Source: Nitrososphaeraceae archaeon (GTDB lineage Archaea; Thermoproteota; Nitrososphaeria; Nitrososphaerales; Nitrososphaeraceae). Taken from it: a DNA stretch of 19,307 nt. A program made the position numbers and the translations under genes. Positions 1-8,274 of this stretch are shown here, one piece after another (position 1 is the first letter of the stretch; each line of letters opens with the position of its first letter). The notes below the pieces were generated by a model. That model did no database searches, was not told the origin of the DNA, and worked only from the letters and a program-made list of their open reading frames with translations. Location of the stretch: NCBI GenBank assembly GCA_021155845.1, contig JAJNBK010000017.1, positions 1-19,307 on the forward strand. The letters run 5' to 3'.

Positions 1-6
1 TAACTT

Positions 7-603
7 CTATAATATCAGGATAGCTGCACTCACCACAGTTGTCCATAGACCATCTTTATTTCCTTCTGCGGATTGTGTAATATTTTGAGTTTTGTAAATC
101 TTTCCTGAAAGCTTCCATTGTTCTTCTCTTTGATCCCAAGTAAGAGTAGGATCATTTGGTAAACCCAGTGTTGTAGCAAGCATTTCCATAGCCATATCTT
201 CAGTATAATCTCCAGCCTTTTGTGCCGTTTCACCACTTGAATGATGCTCTGATAGATAACCATATTGAGTATCATCATCGGCAGGTCTAGCAAGACCAAT
301 AGACGCAGCAATAAGCCTGTTTGGTTCATTAGTAGAGGAACGCGCTAAAATAGTAAAAACAATTTGTCCAGGCATTAGATATTTTCTGCCTTCTTGTCTA
401 GAAACTATTTTGCATTGTGGTGGTTTTATACTTGATACAGAAACTAGATTTAGATCAGCTATTTCTGCATCACGCAAAGCTAATTCAAAGCTTGTAAGAT
501 AATCTTTATGTAAGCCTTTGCCTTTTGTTAAGAACATTATTTTTGGAACATATAATATCGGTTTTGATAATATTAGCTCCTTTGTCTTGTCTTCTATTTT
601 CAT
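7..603 (-). CDS. pdaD: Pyruvoyl-dependent arginine decarboxylase
   Basis: Predicted to convert arginine to agmatine, the first step of archaeal polyamine synthesis. The 198-aa protein matches the PvlArgDC family in length and motif order. The proenzyme self-cleavage site is the Ser-Ser pair in VSVSSIKPP (residues 57-58); cleavage would make a small beta chain and an alpha chain whose new N-terminal Ser becomes the pyruvoyl group. Glu119 in YGYLSEHHSSGET sits where the family has its catalytic Glu, and the C-terminal GKIYKTQNITQ is also typical. The start is supported by a TATA-like box 20-28 nt upstream, which implies a leaderless mRNA. The gene stands alone, with a gap of almost 790 bp before the next gene. 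Nothing looks damaged. Function is inferred from family resemblance; the cleavage site makes confidence high. Confidence 0.92.
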   Translation of the reverse strand: MKIEDKTKELILSKPILYVPKIMFLTKGKGLHKDYLTSFELALRDAEIADLNLVSVSSIKPPQCKIVSRQEGRKYLMPGQIVFTILARSSTNEPNRLIAASIGLARPADDDTQYGYLSEHHSSGETAQKAGDYTEDMAMEMLATTLGLPNDPTLTWDQREEQWKLSGKIYKTQNITQSAEGNKDGLWTTVVSAAILIL

Positions 604-1391
604 CCTTTTAGTCCATATTATAGATATAAATAATATATTATTAATACTTCAATAGACAATAGTAAATATATCAACAAACTATTCATTTTGAATTTGATTC
701 AAAAACTACTACTAGACTAGCTAATTTGAATAATTATTTATGTAGAAATTGTTATTTGAAATTCCATGTGTTAGACAAGATTAATGAACTTATCTCCATT
801 GTTTGTATGATTGAACCAAATCTTTCATTACTATTATCAATATAGAAATAGTGTAGTAGACGGTAATCTAATTCATGTTTAGCAATGGCTGATATGATTC
901 AAATTCTATTATATAGAATTTGTCAATGCCACAACCTAAACTCATGATTTAGGTTTACTTGCTTTTTGAAATAACTACTTAGTACATAGATCTATCCATG
1001 CACCAACAGAGAACGAGCTTGCGTTTCATTTTACGTTTCATATCGTGTTGCATTTTGACGAAATTATTACATGGCTAAATGATGCTAATTTGCATACTAT
1101 ACCGGGAGGAGATGTTAAAGTGAAAGTAAACTATGGTAAACAATAAGAGTACTCAAGATCTATCTATAAACAACAAGATCTACTGCCAATTGAGTTGCTA
1201 ATTATATGCAGCGCTATAAGCAGCTTGCCAAAGGTATACATTAACAAACTTCTGTTATCGATATTGCGAAATTATCTTGGATCGCATTGAATTGTTATTA
1301 TTTTTCTTCTGCCATTGGGGTGTATAAAAAATGGGCGCAAACGGATTGTTGTCTATTTCGTATATTATAATCAAACAGTCATAGTATAGTA
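604..1391. other. 788-bp intergenic region with two stem-loops and a start-less reading frame
   Basis: No intact gene is visible. Two perfect inverted repeats lie close together: CAAATTCTA/TAGAATTTG (900-908 and 914-922, 5-nt loop) and AACCTAAA/TTTAGGTT (933-940 and 948-955, 7-nt loop). A plus-strand frame from 970 to a TAA at 1144-1146 stays open for 58 codons without an ATG, GTG or TTG near its beginning. Its translation looks protein-like, for example TWLNDANLHTIPGGDVKVKV, so it could be a gene relic or chance. Confidence 0.4.
623..631 (-). promoter_or_regulatory. TATA-like box of the arginine decarboxylase gene
   Basis: On the minus strand this reads ATTTATATC and ends 20 nt before the ATG at 603. 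The spacing fits an archaeal TFB/TBP promoter whose transcript starts at or next to the start codon. No SD-like sequence lies at a usable distance. Confidence 0.5.
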
Positions 1392-2180
1392 TTACCATAG
1401 CACAGTACCACCATCTATTACAATGGTATTACCTGTCGCAAAAGAAAAGCTATCACTTGCGATAGATGCAGCAATCTTAGCCACCTCTTCAGGTCTTCCC
1501 CATCTTTTCATAGGAGGTTCTTCGGCAGCCTTGTTTCTAGCCACTTCAGTCATTGAATCATATGTTGCCATTGTTGCAATGTTACCAAGAGCCATAGTAT
1601 AAGATCTGATGCCGTTGATACCATACTCCTTTGCAATACATTTTGTTAATGCTATATTTGCAGCTTTGGCTATAGTATATGGAGCACCCTCAGTATGTCC
1701 TGCGATTGCAGGAGTTGAAGAAATGTTTATTATTACTCCTCCTCCTGCTCCACTATTTTTATTTGTATTTTTTTGAATCATAGAAGAAATAACTGCCCTA
1801 GATAATCTTACAGACCCTTGAACGTCAACTCCCATAATTTTTTGCAATTCTTCATCGGTAACTTCATGGAATCTCTTATACCAAATATTATTATCAAAAG
1901 GATAACCTGCATTATTTACTAGGATATCAATTCGTCCAAATTTAGGTAATATTTGCTGCATGAATTTTTTTACACTAGGATCACTTGTGACATCAATTTC
2001 AGCCGCAAACACTTTGTCACTGCTTATCTGTCTTATCGCTCTTTCGGCTTGCTCATTATTTCTAGAACAAACAACAGTGGTTGCACCATTATTTTCTGCA
2101 AACTCCTTTGCTATTGCAAATCCTATCCCTCTGGTAGATCCAGTCACTACTGCAACCTTATTTTTTAGTAACAATGACAT
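1392..2180 (-). CDS. Short-chain dehydrogenase/reductase (SDR family oxidoreductase)
   Basis: A 262-aa classical SDR, expected to be a soluble NAD(P)-dependent oxidoreductase; the substrate cannot be read from the sequence. The Rossmann cofactor motif TGSTRGIG is at residues 13-20, NNAG at 89-92, the catalytic Ser near 154-155, and the Tyr168-x3-Lys172 pair in YTIAK. C-terminal IDGGTVLW is typical of FabG-like SDRs. The position that usually carries the Asn of the N-S-Y-K tetrad appears to be Asp119 (VDVQG), which is unusual. Arg40 after the second strand (VVCSRNN) suggests NADP(H) preference, by inference. No operon partner is seen: the gene is flanked by long gaps and by a plus-strand gene upstream. 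Annotations such as 3-oxoacyl-ACP reductase would be guesses. Confidence 0.93.
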   Translation of the reverse strand: MSLLLKNKVAVVTGSTRGIGFAIAKEFAENNGATTVVCSRNNEQAERAIRQISSDKVFAAEIDVTSDPSVKKFMQQILPKFGRIDILVNNAGYPFDNNIWYKRFHEVTDEELQKIMGVDVQGSVRLSRAVISSMIQKNTNKNSGAGGGVIINISSTPAIAGHTEGAPYTIAKAANIALTKCIAKEYGINGIRSYTMALGNIATMATYDSMTEVARNKAAEEPPMKRWGRPEEVAKIAASIASDSFSFATGNTIVIDGGTVLW

Positions 2181-2248
2181 TCTATTTTATTTCAAATCTT
2201 CTTTATCATCCTATCTGATATGTCTTTTGTCGTACTATAAACTAAACC

Positions 2249-2280
2249 ACATATATACATATATATACATATATATATGT
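2249..2280. repeat. Simple AT repeat (acatatat units)
   Basis: Four imperfect copies of an acatatat-like unit, ending in a self-complementary ACATATATATATGT. It lies 70-100 bp upstream of the SDR start and could hold a TATA element for either strand, but its low complexity makes any specific role uncertain. Confidence 0.6.
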
Positions 2281-2412
2281 AATTGGGCAACATTAAAGTT
2301 GTACAAATAACGATAGTCGCCCTGTGTTTACTTTAAAGAGTCGCTCAAATCAACAATGTCTTTAAGTAATTCGTTTATCAGTTTTCTTCTTAAAGAGAAA
2401 TGATTTCAAATT

Positions 2413-2562
2413 ATGGAAGGACTTAAAGTTTTTACAAGCACTATTATTTTAATACAAATCATCTCAACTCTGGTTTCTATTGGTTTGGGGTTGAATTTGA
2501 AGCAGATCAAGAATGTATTATTTAACTATAATTTGATTACACGAGGTCTGATTGTAAACTGA
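2413..2562 (+). pseudogene. Truncated N-terminus resembling a BASS-family (bile acid:Na+ symporter-like) transporter
   Basis: An ATG-initiated frame of 49 codons ends at TGA 2560-2562. The product is a hydrophobic stretch (TSTIILIQIISTLVSIGLGL) followed by NLKQIKNVLFNYNLITRGLIVN. The pattern of a helix, IGLGLNLKQI, a short basic loop, then R-GL-VN resembles the first helix and loop of BASS/SBF-like transporters as I remember them, where N-x-x-x-P and eight or nine more helices should follow. Here the frame stops, and none of the three downstream frames continues as membrane protein. Best read as the 5' remnant of a deleted or degraded transporter gene. A genuine small membrane protein is possible but less likely. 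Confidence 0.45.
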
Positions 2563-2790
2563 GTCCAATTTAGCAAGCGTATAGGAAGGTTTGGTTTATA
2601 TTGATCAATTTAGTTAAACAGAGCTTTTATAATTTCAGGTTGCTATGACTTTTGAGAATATTTTCTATTTCTCTCTCTTGTTATGACGCATAATTCAAGA
2701 TTAGAATACAAATAAAAGTAGCAGAAATAGCAGAGGCAAACACACTGATAACAGAGAATAGCAAAGTTAACAATAATAGGAAAAGTAAGT

Positions 2791-2799
2791 CTTATATAC
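2791..2799 (+). promoter_or_regulatory. TATA-like box deciding the start of the HTH/coiled-coil gene
   Basis: CTTATATAC lies directly against the ATG at 2801. A TATA box there would place the transcript start near 2818-2824, downstream of that ATG. This argues for the in-frame ATG at 2834 as the true start. Confidence 0.5.
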
Positions 2800-2833
2800 T
2801 ATGAGCATTTATGCTAGCAGATTTAATTTGTTC

Positions 2834-3571
2834 ATGAGTAAAGAAGAAAAAGAGAGACGCATTATAGATCTTTACTATAATCAGGGAAAGACAACTCGTG
2901 AGATAGTAAAAGAGCTTAGAGTGTCACCAAATTATGTCATCGCCGTACTAAAGAAACATGAAGAAGAAAATGCTGCTGCTGCTGCTAAAATTAAGCACGA
3001 ACAACAAGAAAACAAGACATCCAAAGAAGTAGCCAGCTTCAAGCTATTTTCTGAAGGCAAGAACACTATCGAAGTGGCAATAGATCTAGAGTTATCAGAG
3101 GAAGAAGTAACACAATTTTACAAGGGTTTTTTGAAGCTAAAGGGATTAGACGAGTTTGGTATAATATATGAAAAGCATAGACATCATGTTCCACATCTTC
3201 TAAAATTATGCAAAGAAGCTGAGAAAGAAGGTGTGAGCATAGAGCAACTTGTTAAGCTTGCTGAATTAGCTGCTGACAATAATCCTGTTGGACTATCACA
3301 ACTTGAAAAAAGACGTCAATGGTATTTAAATGAAATACGTGGGATGGAAACAGAAAGACGTCAAATGGAAACAGAACTATATAGAATGAAAGCAGAAGTA
3401 GAAAAATATGAAAATGTATTATTTGTATTGAAGAGTGAAATATCAAACTCAAAATATCAACTTGAAGATTATCGTAAATCTTGTGAACGTGAAAGACTAG
3501 AGTTAGAAAAGGTCAAGAAAGAAAAAGAAAGGATAGAGGAATCTCTTCGCCTTGGCGATATTGCTGAGTAA
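2834..3571 (+). CDS. Tandem HTH and coiled-coil protein, putative DNA-binding
   Basis: Resembles a family I associate with soil Thaumarchaeota: an N-terminal HTH (about residues 8-42, with NQGKTTREI and SPNYVIAVLKK), a second HTH-like unit (about 67-100, SEGKNTIEVAIDLELSEEEV), then a long charged coiled coil (about 155-240, repeated METE/MKAEVEKYE/ERERLELEK heptads). The product is 245 aa from the chosen start. An upstream in-frame ATG at 2801 adds 11 residues, but I chose 2834 because MSKEEKERRIIDLYYNQGK is the usual beginning as I recall it and because a TATA box abuts 2801. A poly-Ala run (NAAAAAK) links the two HTH units. It may be a nucleoid or regulatory protein that dimerises through the coil; no ligand or catalytic domain is visible. 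Function is not established. Confidence 0.85.
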   Translation: MSKEEKERRIIDLYYNQGKTTREIVKELRVSPNYVIAVLKKHEEENAAAAAKIKHEQQENKTSKEVASFKLFSEGKNTIEVAIDLELSEEEVTQFYKGFLKLKGLDEFGIIYEKHRHHVPHLLKLCKEAEKEGVSIEQLVKLAELAADNNPVGLSQLEKRRQWYLNEIRGMETERRQMETELYRMKAEVEKYENVLFVLKSEISNSKYQLEDYRKSCERERLELEKVKKEKERIEESLRLGDIAE

Positions 3572-3661
3572 AATTATCATATTAACTAAATAGTCCTAAA
3601 AGTCCTTTATTTGAAAAAGATAAGATGATGGATTTGAAGAGGTTCTAAGAGGTAAAGAAAC

Positions 3662-3669
3662 AAAAAAAA
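3662..3669 (-). terminator. Oligo-T terminator candidate downstream of the methyltransferase pair
   Basis: Eight consecutive A on the plus strand give T8 on the minus strand, about 64 nt past the methyltransferase stop codon and inside the convergent gap with the HTH gene. Archaeal RNA polymerase terminates on T-runs without needing a hairpin. Assignment rests on position and composition only. Confidence 0.35.
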
Positions 3670-3732
3670 CTATTATTATTTATTATTTATTAATGCCATG
3701 GTCAACCAGTCTGTGTGTGGATGAATATGTTA

Positions 3733-4920
3733 TTACTCATTCCTAAAGATTAGGATGAACTCTTCTTTCATTTTACCCATTGTAGATCGGTATTTGCCAC
3801 GGTTAATCTCCGTTAGAAGGATAAATCCAATATCTGTTGCATCTTTTCTTATAAAGTCGTTTAACTTCCAAATTTTGCCGTTATAAACAGGATTGCCAAT
3901 AATAATACAACAATACTTTTTCTTACGTAGAATCCTTTTCATCTCCATTAATGCCATATTGATGTCATGAAAAAATCTATCAGGAGTATCAGCTCTGCTG
4001 CGTCTTCCACCGATCAATCTCTTCTCTAATTCATATTGACTAAATCCTAGCCACCAGAGCGACAATTTTTGATATTCTGCATATGGAACGGCTGCCATAT
4101 ATGGTGGATGAGTACAAATAAAATCTATTGTTTCATCATTAATGAACTCTAATCTTCTACTATCATGATTAACTATTTTTATATTAGAGTTGGTTGCCGC
4201 TTTATTAAATTCTGACATGTTTTTCAGCATATCTCTAACTGCAAGAACAAATTTCTCATATATTCTAGTTTTGGGAGGGGCTTGCTTGTTTATCATCAGA
4301 TTTCCAAATCCACTCGTTGCATTAGAAACACTACGTAAAATAGAAGAGAGCGATACCAATAGAAAGTTCTTTACATCCTTATTCTCCACAGTATCAATTC
4401 TTGACTTTATTGCTAACAGTTCATAAATGACATTTTGATGATACCATTTTGATATATTAGGATGAAGAAGTGTCTTACTCATGAAGTTATCTATGGTTTG
4501 CCTTTTCTCTCTATGATTGAAGAGTAGAGTATTGCCACGTAAGTTAATGATATCTTCCTTCAAGAGAATTAAAATTTTTGAAATTTCTACCAATGTAGAT
4601 TTCTGTATAGTTGTGGTTTTTACCTTGGATATCAAACATGCAAGAGGATTAACATCAATACCTATTGCATTTCTGCCTAAAACTTTTGATTCAACTAAAG
4701 TGGTTCCGCTACCCATAAAATTATCTAATACAAGCTCATTCTTTTTAGTAAACTTTGATACAAGTCGATATGGAATCTGAGGGATATATTTAGCTGCATA
4801 TGAATGGTATCCATGTGTATAATATCTGGTATCTGCGTCTTCTAATTCCCAATCTAAAGTATAGAGATTTTTGATTTTTGCTAACTCAGTTTGTGACAGG
4901 TTTTCTGACTTTAATTTCAT
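3733..4920 (-). CDS. SAM-dependent DNA methyltransferase, amino (N4/N6) type, motif I before motif IV
   Basis: Predicted to methylate an exocyclic amino group in DNA using SAM. The 395-aa protein has a YYTHGYHSYAAKYIPQIP segment (residues 33-50) typical of this MTase group, SAM-binding motif I NFMGSGTT (67-74) with GIDVNPLA (87-94), and a catalytic motif IV THPPY (270-274) where most relatives have TSPPY or DPPY. A middle helical region (about 105-255) may be the target-recognition part. Motif order I then IV differs from the partner gene upstream. Its start overlaps that gene by 35 bp and is preceded by AGGTG at 6 nt, so the two are cotranscribed and perhaps translationally coupled. The alternative of a TRM11-like RNA methyltransferase cannot be excluded, but the neighbour points to DNA. 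Target base and site are unknown, and no restriction nuclease is adjacent. Confidence 0.85.
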   Translation of the reverse strand: MKLKSENLSQTELAKIKNLYTLDWELEDADTRYYTHGYHSYAAKYIPQIPYRLVSKFTKKNELVLDNFMGSGTTLVESKVLGRNAIGIDVNPLACLISKVKTTTIQKSTLVEISKILILLKEDIINLRGNTLLFNHREKRQTIDNFMSKTLLHPNISKWYHQNVIYELLAIKSRIDTVENKDVKNFLLVSLSSILRSVSNATSGFGNLMINKQAPPKTRIYEKFVLAVRDMLKNMSEFNKAATNSNIKIVNHDSRRLEFINDETIDFICTHPPYMAAVPYAEYQKLSLWWLGFSQYELEKRLIGGRRSRADTPDRFFHDINMALMEMKRILRKKKYCCIIIGNPVYNGKIWKLNDFIRKDATDIGFILLTEINRGKYRSTMGKMKEEFILIFRNE

Positions 4921-5701
4921 ATTTTACACCTGAATTAAGTGTTGCATTATTCCATCCTACATTATTTTTAATTAACTCCATGTATTTTGCATTAACCTCA
5001 TATATCACAGAATTTCGTTTTAAATCCCTTGCCACTTTCATGGTTGTTCCACTACCACCAAACGGATCAAGAACTACATCTCCTTGAACTGTGTATAATT
5101 TTATCAATCTCTCTGGCAACATTTCAGGAAATGGTGCTGGATGTCCTTTAGTATATGATACTCTCATATCCCAGACACTCCATGATACTTGTTTAATAAA
5201 TTCCTCAGACAATCGGTTTTCTGGCTCAAGGTTTATTCGCATTTGACCTTCATTTTGAAATATCAGAATGTATTCATGCATTATATTTAGATTAAAAAAA
5301 CAAGGATATGGTTCACCCTTTAGAAATTTCGTTACTCCACGCTGCCACAATCCCTGTGTACCTTTTGGTTTTATCCAAATAATCTCTTTCTTAAACGTAA
5401 AACTAAGATCTTCCATCATCTTTACTATGTCTGCATTAATGGGTTTCATTCCAATATTTGATACAGCAGTCCCAATGTTGATTGCAACAAACCTTCCAGG
5501 TGCCATTACTCTTTTTACTTGTTTAAGGACTCTCTGAATTTCATACAAATATTTTGCATATGCTTGATTAGTGCCTGATGTAGTTTCTCCATATTTTTTA
5601 AGGTTCCAATAAGGTGGAGAAGTAACAACGAAATGAATAGAACCAGAATCAATTTCTGGCATGAATGCAGAATCGCCTATAATTAAAGTATGACTTGTCA
5701 T
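4886..5701 (-). CDS. Beta-class site-specific DNA methyltransferase (probable N4-cytosine)
   Basis: A 271-aa member of the N6_N4_Mtase family. Catalytic motif IV TSPPYW (residues 27-32) comes first and SAM-binding motif I DPFGGSGTT (212-220) last, the beta-class order. Ser in motif IV favours N4-cytosine methylation over N6-adenine, by family rule. HPAPFPEMLPERLI (187-200) is the conserved segment just before motif I. The region between (about 100-180) would contain the recognition determinants. It is the first gene of a two-gene operon; its 3' end overlaps the next methyltransferase by 35 bp. A TATA-like TTTAATATC 23-31 nt before the ATG supports a leaderless start here. With no nuclease gene next to it, it is either an orphan epigenetic enzyme or half of a pair that modifies the two strands of an asymmetric site. 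Confidence 0.93.
   Translation of the reverse strand: MTSHTLIIGDSAFMPEIDSGSIHFVVTSPPYWNLKKYGETTSGTNQAYAKYLYEIQRVLKQVKRVMAPGRFVAINIGTAVSNIGMKPINADIVKMMEDLSFTFKKEIIWIKPKGTQGLWQRGVTKFLKGEPYPCFFNLNIMHEYILIFQNEGQMRINLEPENRLSEEFIKQVSWSVWDMRVSYTKGHPAPFPEMLPERLIKLYTVQGDVVLDPFGGSGTTMKVARDLKRNSVIYEVNAKYMELIKNNVGWNNATLNSGVKYEIKVRKPVTN
4927..4931 (-). promoter_or_regulatory. Shine-Dalgarno site for the second methyltransferase gene
   Basis: AGGTG on the minus strand, 6 nt before the ATG at 4920, lies inside the upstream methyltransferase gene. It matches the archaeal anti-SD and supports this overlapping start. Confidence 0.55.
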
Positions 5702-6617
5702 TATCCAATTAGCTACCGATCCAGATATTAAAGTTCAAAAGTAAAGTTCATCAGTATTGTTGTCTATTTGTCTCTTTAATTTACATCTTATAGTATCGAT
5801 AAGTTAAGATAAATTTTAAATGGAATTATGTCATACAGCAGCAATGCGTCATAGCTACATATTTACATAGTTAAATTACGTTGCATCAAAAGTGGTCATA
5901 TATTGCTACTATTTGTAACAAGATTTCAATCCTCTCCCCTCAAGTAACCAAATGACATTTTGTACCAAGAGAACTTCATGGTTCTCATTGCAGTATCTCC
6001 TCGTATAATCAAAGTGAATCTATCATCATTGCTGATGACGATTATTATTTGTTATCAATAAAAGAAGAAGAATTGGCATTAAGATGTTGCTGGCTCTACC
6101 TATAAAGATTGGATGATAAATCTTTCTTTTGTAGCTGAGATATTCTGTGCAGATATATTGGTAGCAGAGATGAACCTTTCACTATATTTTATTAAAGGAA
6201 TAACGATCACCGTAATCTATAATATTAAGAGTTTTTTGCACGATGTTCAATATCTAGCATCACTATACTACTAAATGCATATCGAACATTTTCATTTTCT
6301 TATTCAGGAAGAGTTTGTATCTGCTGACTAATTTATATGGTTCTAGACTGCATAAATATGAGTCAGTTTTGTCCCCACATTCAAAACACACACACAGAGT
6401 CTACACCATGTTCGTAAAAGAAAAGGCAAAACATTGAAAAATACTTAGGACCCTTCTATATGAGGTAACCTCATCCCCCGAATCGGATTTTAAACAATTC
6501 TGACATAGTTAATAACTGAGAATTGAACTTTGTCTTGCTATATCTGCGATCATCTCCATTATATAGATAGAGACGTACGCTTGAATAATGGCCTGTAATT
6601 ATCAATAAAGGTGTATG
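5702..6617. other. 916-bp region without a convincing gene
   Basis: Contains the methyltransferase promoter at its left edge. An inverted repeat GAGAAC/GTTCTC with a 6-nt loop lies near 5969-5986, and a near-perfect palindrome ATGAGGT-A-ACCTCAT at 6460-6474. One ATG-initiated plus-strand frame runs 6113-6274 (53 aa, hydrophobic, begins MINLSFVAEIFC). It has no recognisable family, SD site or clear TATA box, so I do not call it a gene. The gap could be the scar of a lost restriction partner, but no remnant supports that. Confidence 0.4.
5724..5732 (-). promoter_or_regulatory. TATA-like box of the methyltransferase operon
   Basis: Reads TTTAATATC on the minus strand, 23-31 nt before the ATG at 5701, consistent with a leaderless two-gene transcript. 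No operator-like repeat is seen beside it. Confidence 0.45.
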
Positions 6618-8246
6618 TCATGCTTTCTTCATTGTAACCTCTTGGGGATTTAAAGAGGATGAAGAAGTGCTTCTGTAGGATTGCAGAGAAGGAAAGAAAG
6701 AACCATTAATAAATACTTGATTTGTTTGCATGTATATTCCTGCAATAGCTGGTCCTACTGCTCCTCCAATAAGGTTAAGAAGAACGGTCATTCCAAGAGA
6801 TATTCCGCTGAATTGTCTTGGTGTAGATTCTAGGATAATATTAAACCCTCCAACCTGAGTCAATGATAACCCTGTAGCTATTATAGCCAGAGTTCCTGCC
6901 ACCATAGACTCTGTCGAATGGAAAAGAAGTATACTAAAGAATCCTATTGTGCTAATTATGCTTCCTATGAGTGTAGGTTTGATGTTTCCTAACCTAGATA
7001 TTATAAAGCCAGAAGAAGGAGCAAATAAAAGAAATACAATCATGAATGGAAGCTGAATATTTGCAGTAGTTAGTACGTCTCCTTCTAATCCACCTACTGG
7101 GGCAGGACTTGTTACTAAAATAGGTATTGTTTGATAAACCGTGAACATTGCAAGAAAACTAATCAATAAGAGAATATTGGCAGGAAGAATGATTTTATTG
7201 CTAAGTAATTTAAAATCAATTAAGGGTGATTTTGTTCTTTTTTCTATAATTATAAATAATATCAATGAAATAATTCCTGTAGTAAGAAAACCTATAATGA
7301 TCTGTATTGGAGTGGTGGTGATGCTGTCTTCTCCTACTCCGCCATCACTGCTACTACTTCCTGTTCCTAAATAAGAGAAAACAATTAGAAATGAGATTAC
7401 TATAATAGCTAAAGTTATTGCACCTTTTATATCGATGGATTTGGTGCTGGTGGTGGTAACAACCTCCAAATCATTGTTGTTATTATTACTATTAACATTA
7501 GTACCTTGCTTTTGTTCAGACGGAGCAGCACTGCTTTTTTCTGAAGGAGAAAATTGTATTGAATAGTGCTGATTAGTATTATGGTCGTAAATGAACCTTT
7601 TAATTATAACCCATAGTAGAATAGCAATAGGCATTATTGAAAAAAAAGTATTACGCCACCCAAAATATTGAATTATACTTCCTCCTATTGCTAAACCTAC
7701 TACAGAGCCAGCTGCGAACATAGCGCTAAATGTTCCAACACCTATTGCAAGTTTTTCTGGTGGAAATTGATCTCTCACAATACCGAATGCTATAGGAAAC
7801 ATGGAAATGCCAATGCCTTGAATTACTCTTGAAATAATGAGAATTGTTATGTTAGAAGATAATCCTCCAAGAGAAATTCCTATGATATAAATTATCATTA
7901 TTATCAATACCATTTTCTTTCTTCCATAGATATCCGACAACTTACCGGCGATCGGAGTCGTAACTGCACCAGCGATAAGATATGCAGTAAGTATCCATGA
8001 GGCAGTATTATAAGAGATTTTAAATTCTGTAATAATGTCAGGAATAGCAGGTAATAACATAGTTTCTCCATACATAGTAATTAAGATAGACGAACCCAAA
8101 ATAGCCAAAGTTATCCATGCGGAAGTAGAAATCGTGTTCTTGTTATCGGAAGTATTAGATGATGCAGGTTCTGGTGATGATGATGGTGGTGGTGGTTTGT
8201 TAGTATTATTTGTATTGTTAGTATCTGTTTTTTTCTCGTCTACCAT
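6618..8246 (-). CDS. MFS transporter, 14-TM DHA2 (EmrB/QacA-like) drug exporter type
   Basis: Predicted proton-coupled exporter in the cytoplasmic membrane; substrate unknown. The 542-aa length and helix pattern fit the 14-TM DHA2 group. Motif A GKLSDIYGRKK is at residues 101-111, motif B Arg140 in RVIQGIG, and the motif C-like GSVVGLAIGG at 180-189 has Leu where exporters usually have Pro. The N-terminus (1-40) is a hydrophilic low-complexity tail rich in Thr, Asn, Pro and Ser. A second Asn/Ser/Thr-rich insert (about 222-272, including five consecutive Asn) separates the first six helices from the rest. Such inserts are variable and often strain-specific. The gene is monocistronic, with a TATA-like box 29-36 nt upstream. 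Confidence 0.92.
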   Translation of the reverse strand: MVDEKKTDTNNTNNTNKPPPPSSSPEPASSNTSDNKNTISTSAWITLAILGSSILITMYGETMLLPAIPDIITEFKISYNTASWILTAYLIAGAVTTPIAGKLSDIYGRKKMVLIIMIIYIIGISLGGLSSNITILIISRVIQGIGISMFPIAFGIVRDQFPPEKLAIGVGTFSAMFAAGSVVGLAIGGSIIQYFGWRNTFFSIMPIAILLWVIIKRFIYDHNTNQHYSIQFSPSEKSSAAPSEQKQGTNVNSNNNNNDLEVVTTTSTKSIDIKGAITLAIIVISFLIVFSYLGTGSSSSDGGVGEDSITTTPIQIIIGFLTTGIISLILFIIIEKRTKSPLIDFKLLSNKIILPANILLLISFLAMFTVYQTIPILVTSPAPVGGLEGDVLTTANIQLPFMIVFLLFAPSSGFIISRLGNIKPTLIGSIISTIGFFSILLFHSTESMVAGTLAIIATGLSLTQVGGFNIILESTPRQFSGISLGMTVLLNLIGGAVGPAIAGIYMQTNQVFINGSFFPSLQSYRSTSSSSLNPQEVTMKKA

Positions 8247-8274
8247 ATATTTAGATCAAACCCATAACAAAAAG

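Larger units (their letters stand above)
2181..2800. other. 620-bp intergenic region between divergent SDR and HTH genes
   Basis: Holds the AT repeat (2249-2280), the transporter-like stub (2413-2562) and the promoter of the HTH gene at its right end. No other coding signal is seen. Confidence 0.5.

Noticed and set aside
2249..2280. Tandem acatatat units as a possible CRISPR or origin repeat
   Set aside because: A simple AT microsatellite-like tract; too short and low in complexity for an iteron claim.
4190..5537. Several plus-strand frames of 69-89 aa across the methyltransferase pair
   Set aside because: All are antisense to well-supported methyltransferase motifs.
6113..6274. 53-aa ATG frame in the gap between methyltransferases and MFS
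   Set aside because: Reads as a plausible hydrophobic peptide but has no family, SD site or clear TATA box; chance frames of this size are common at this base composition.
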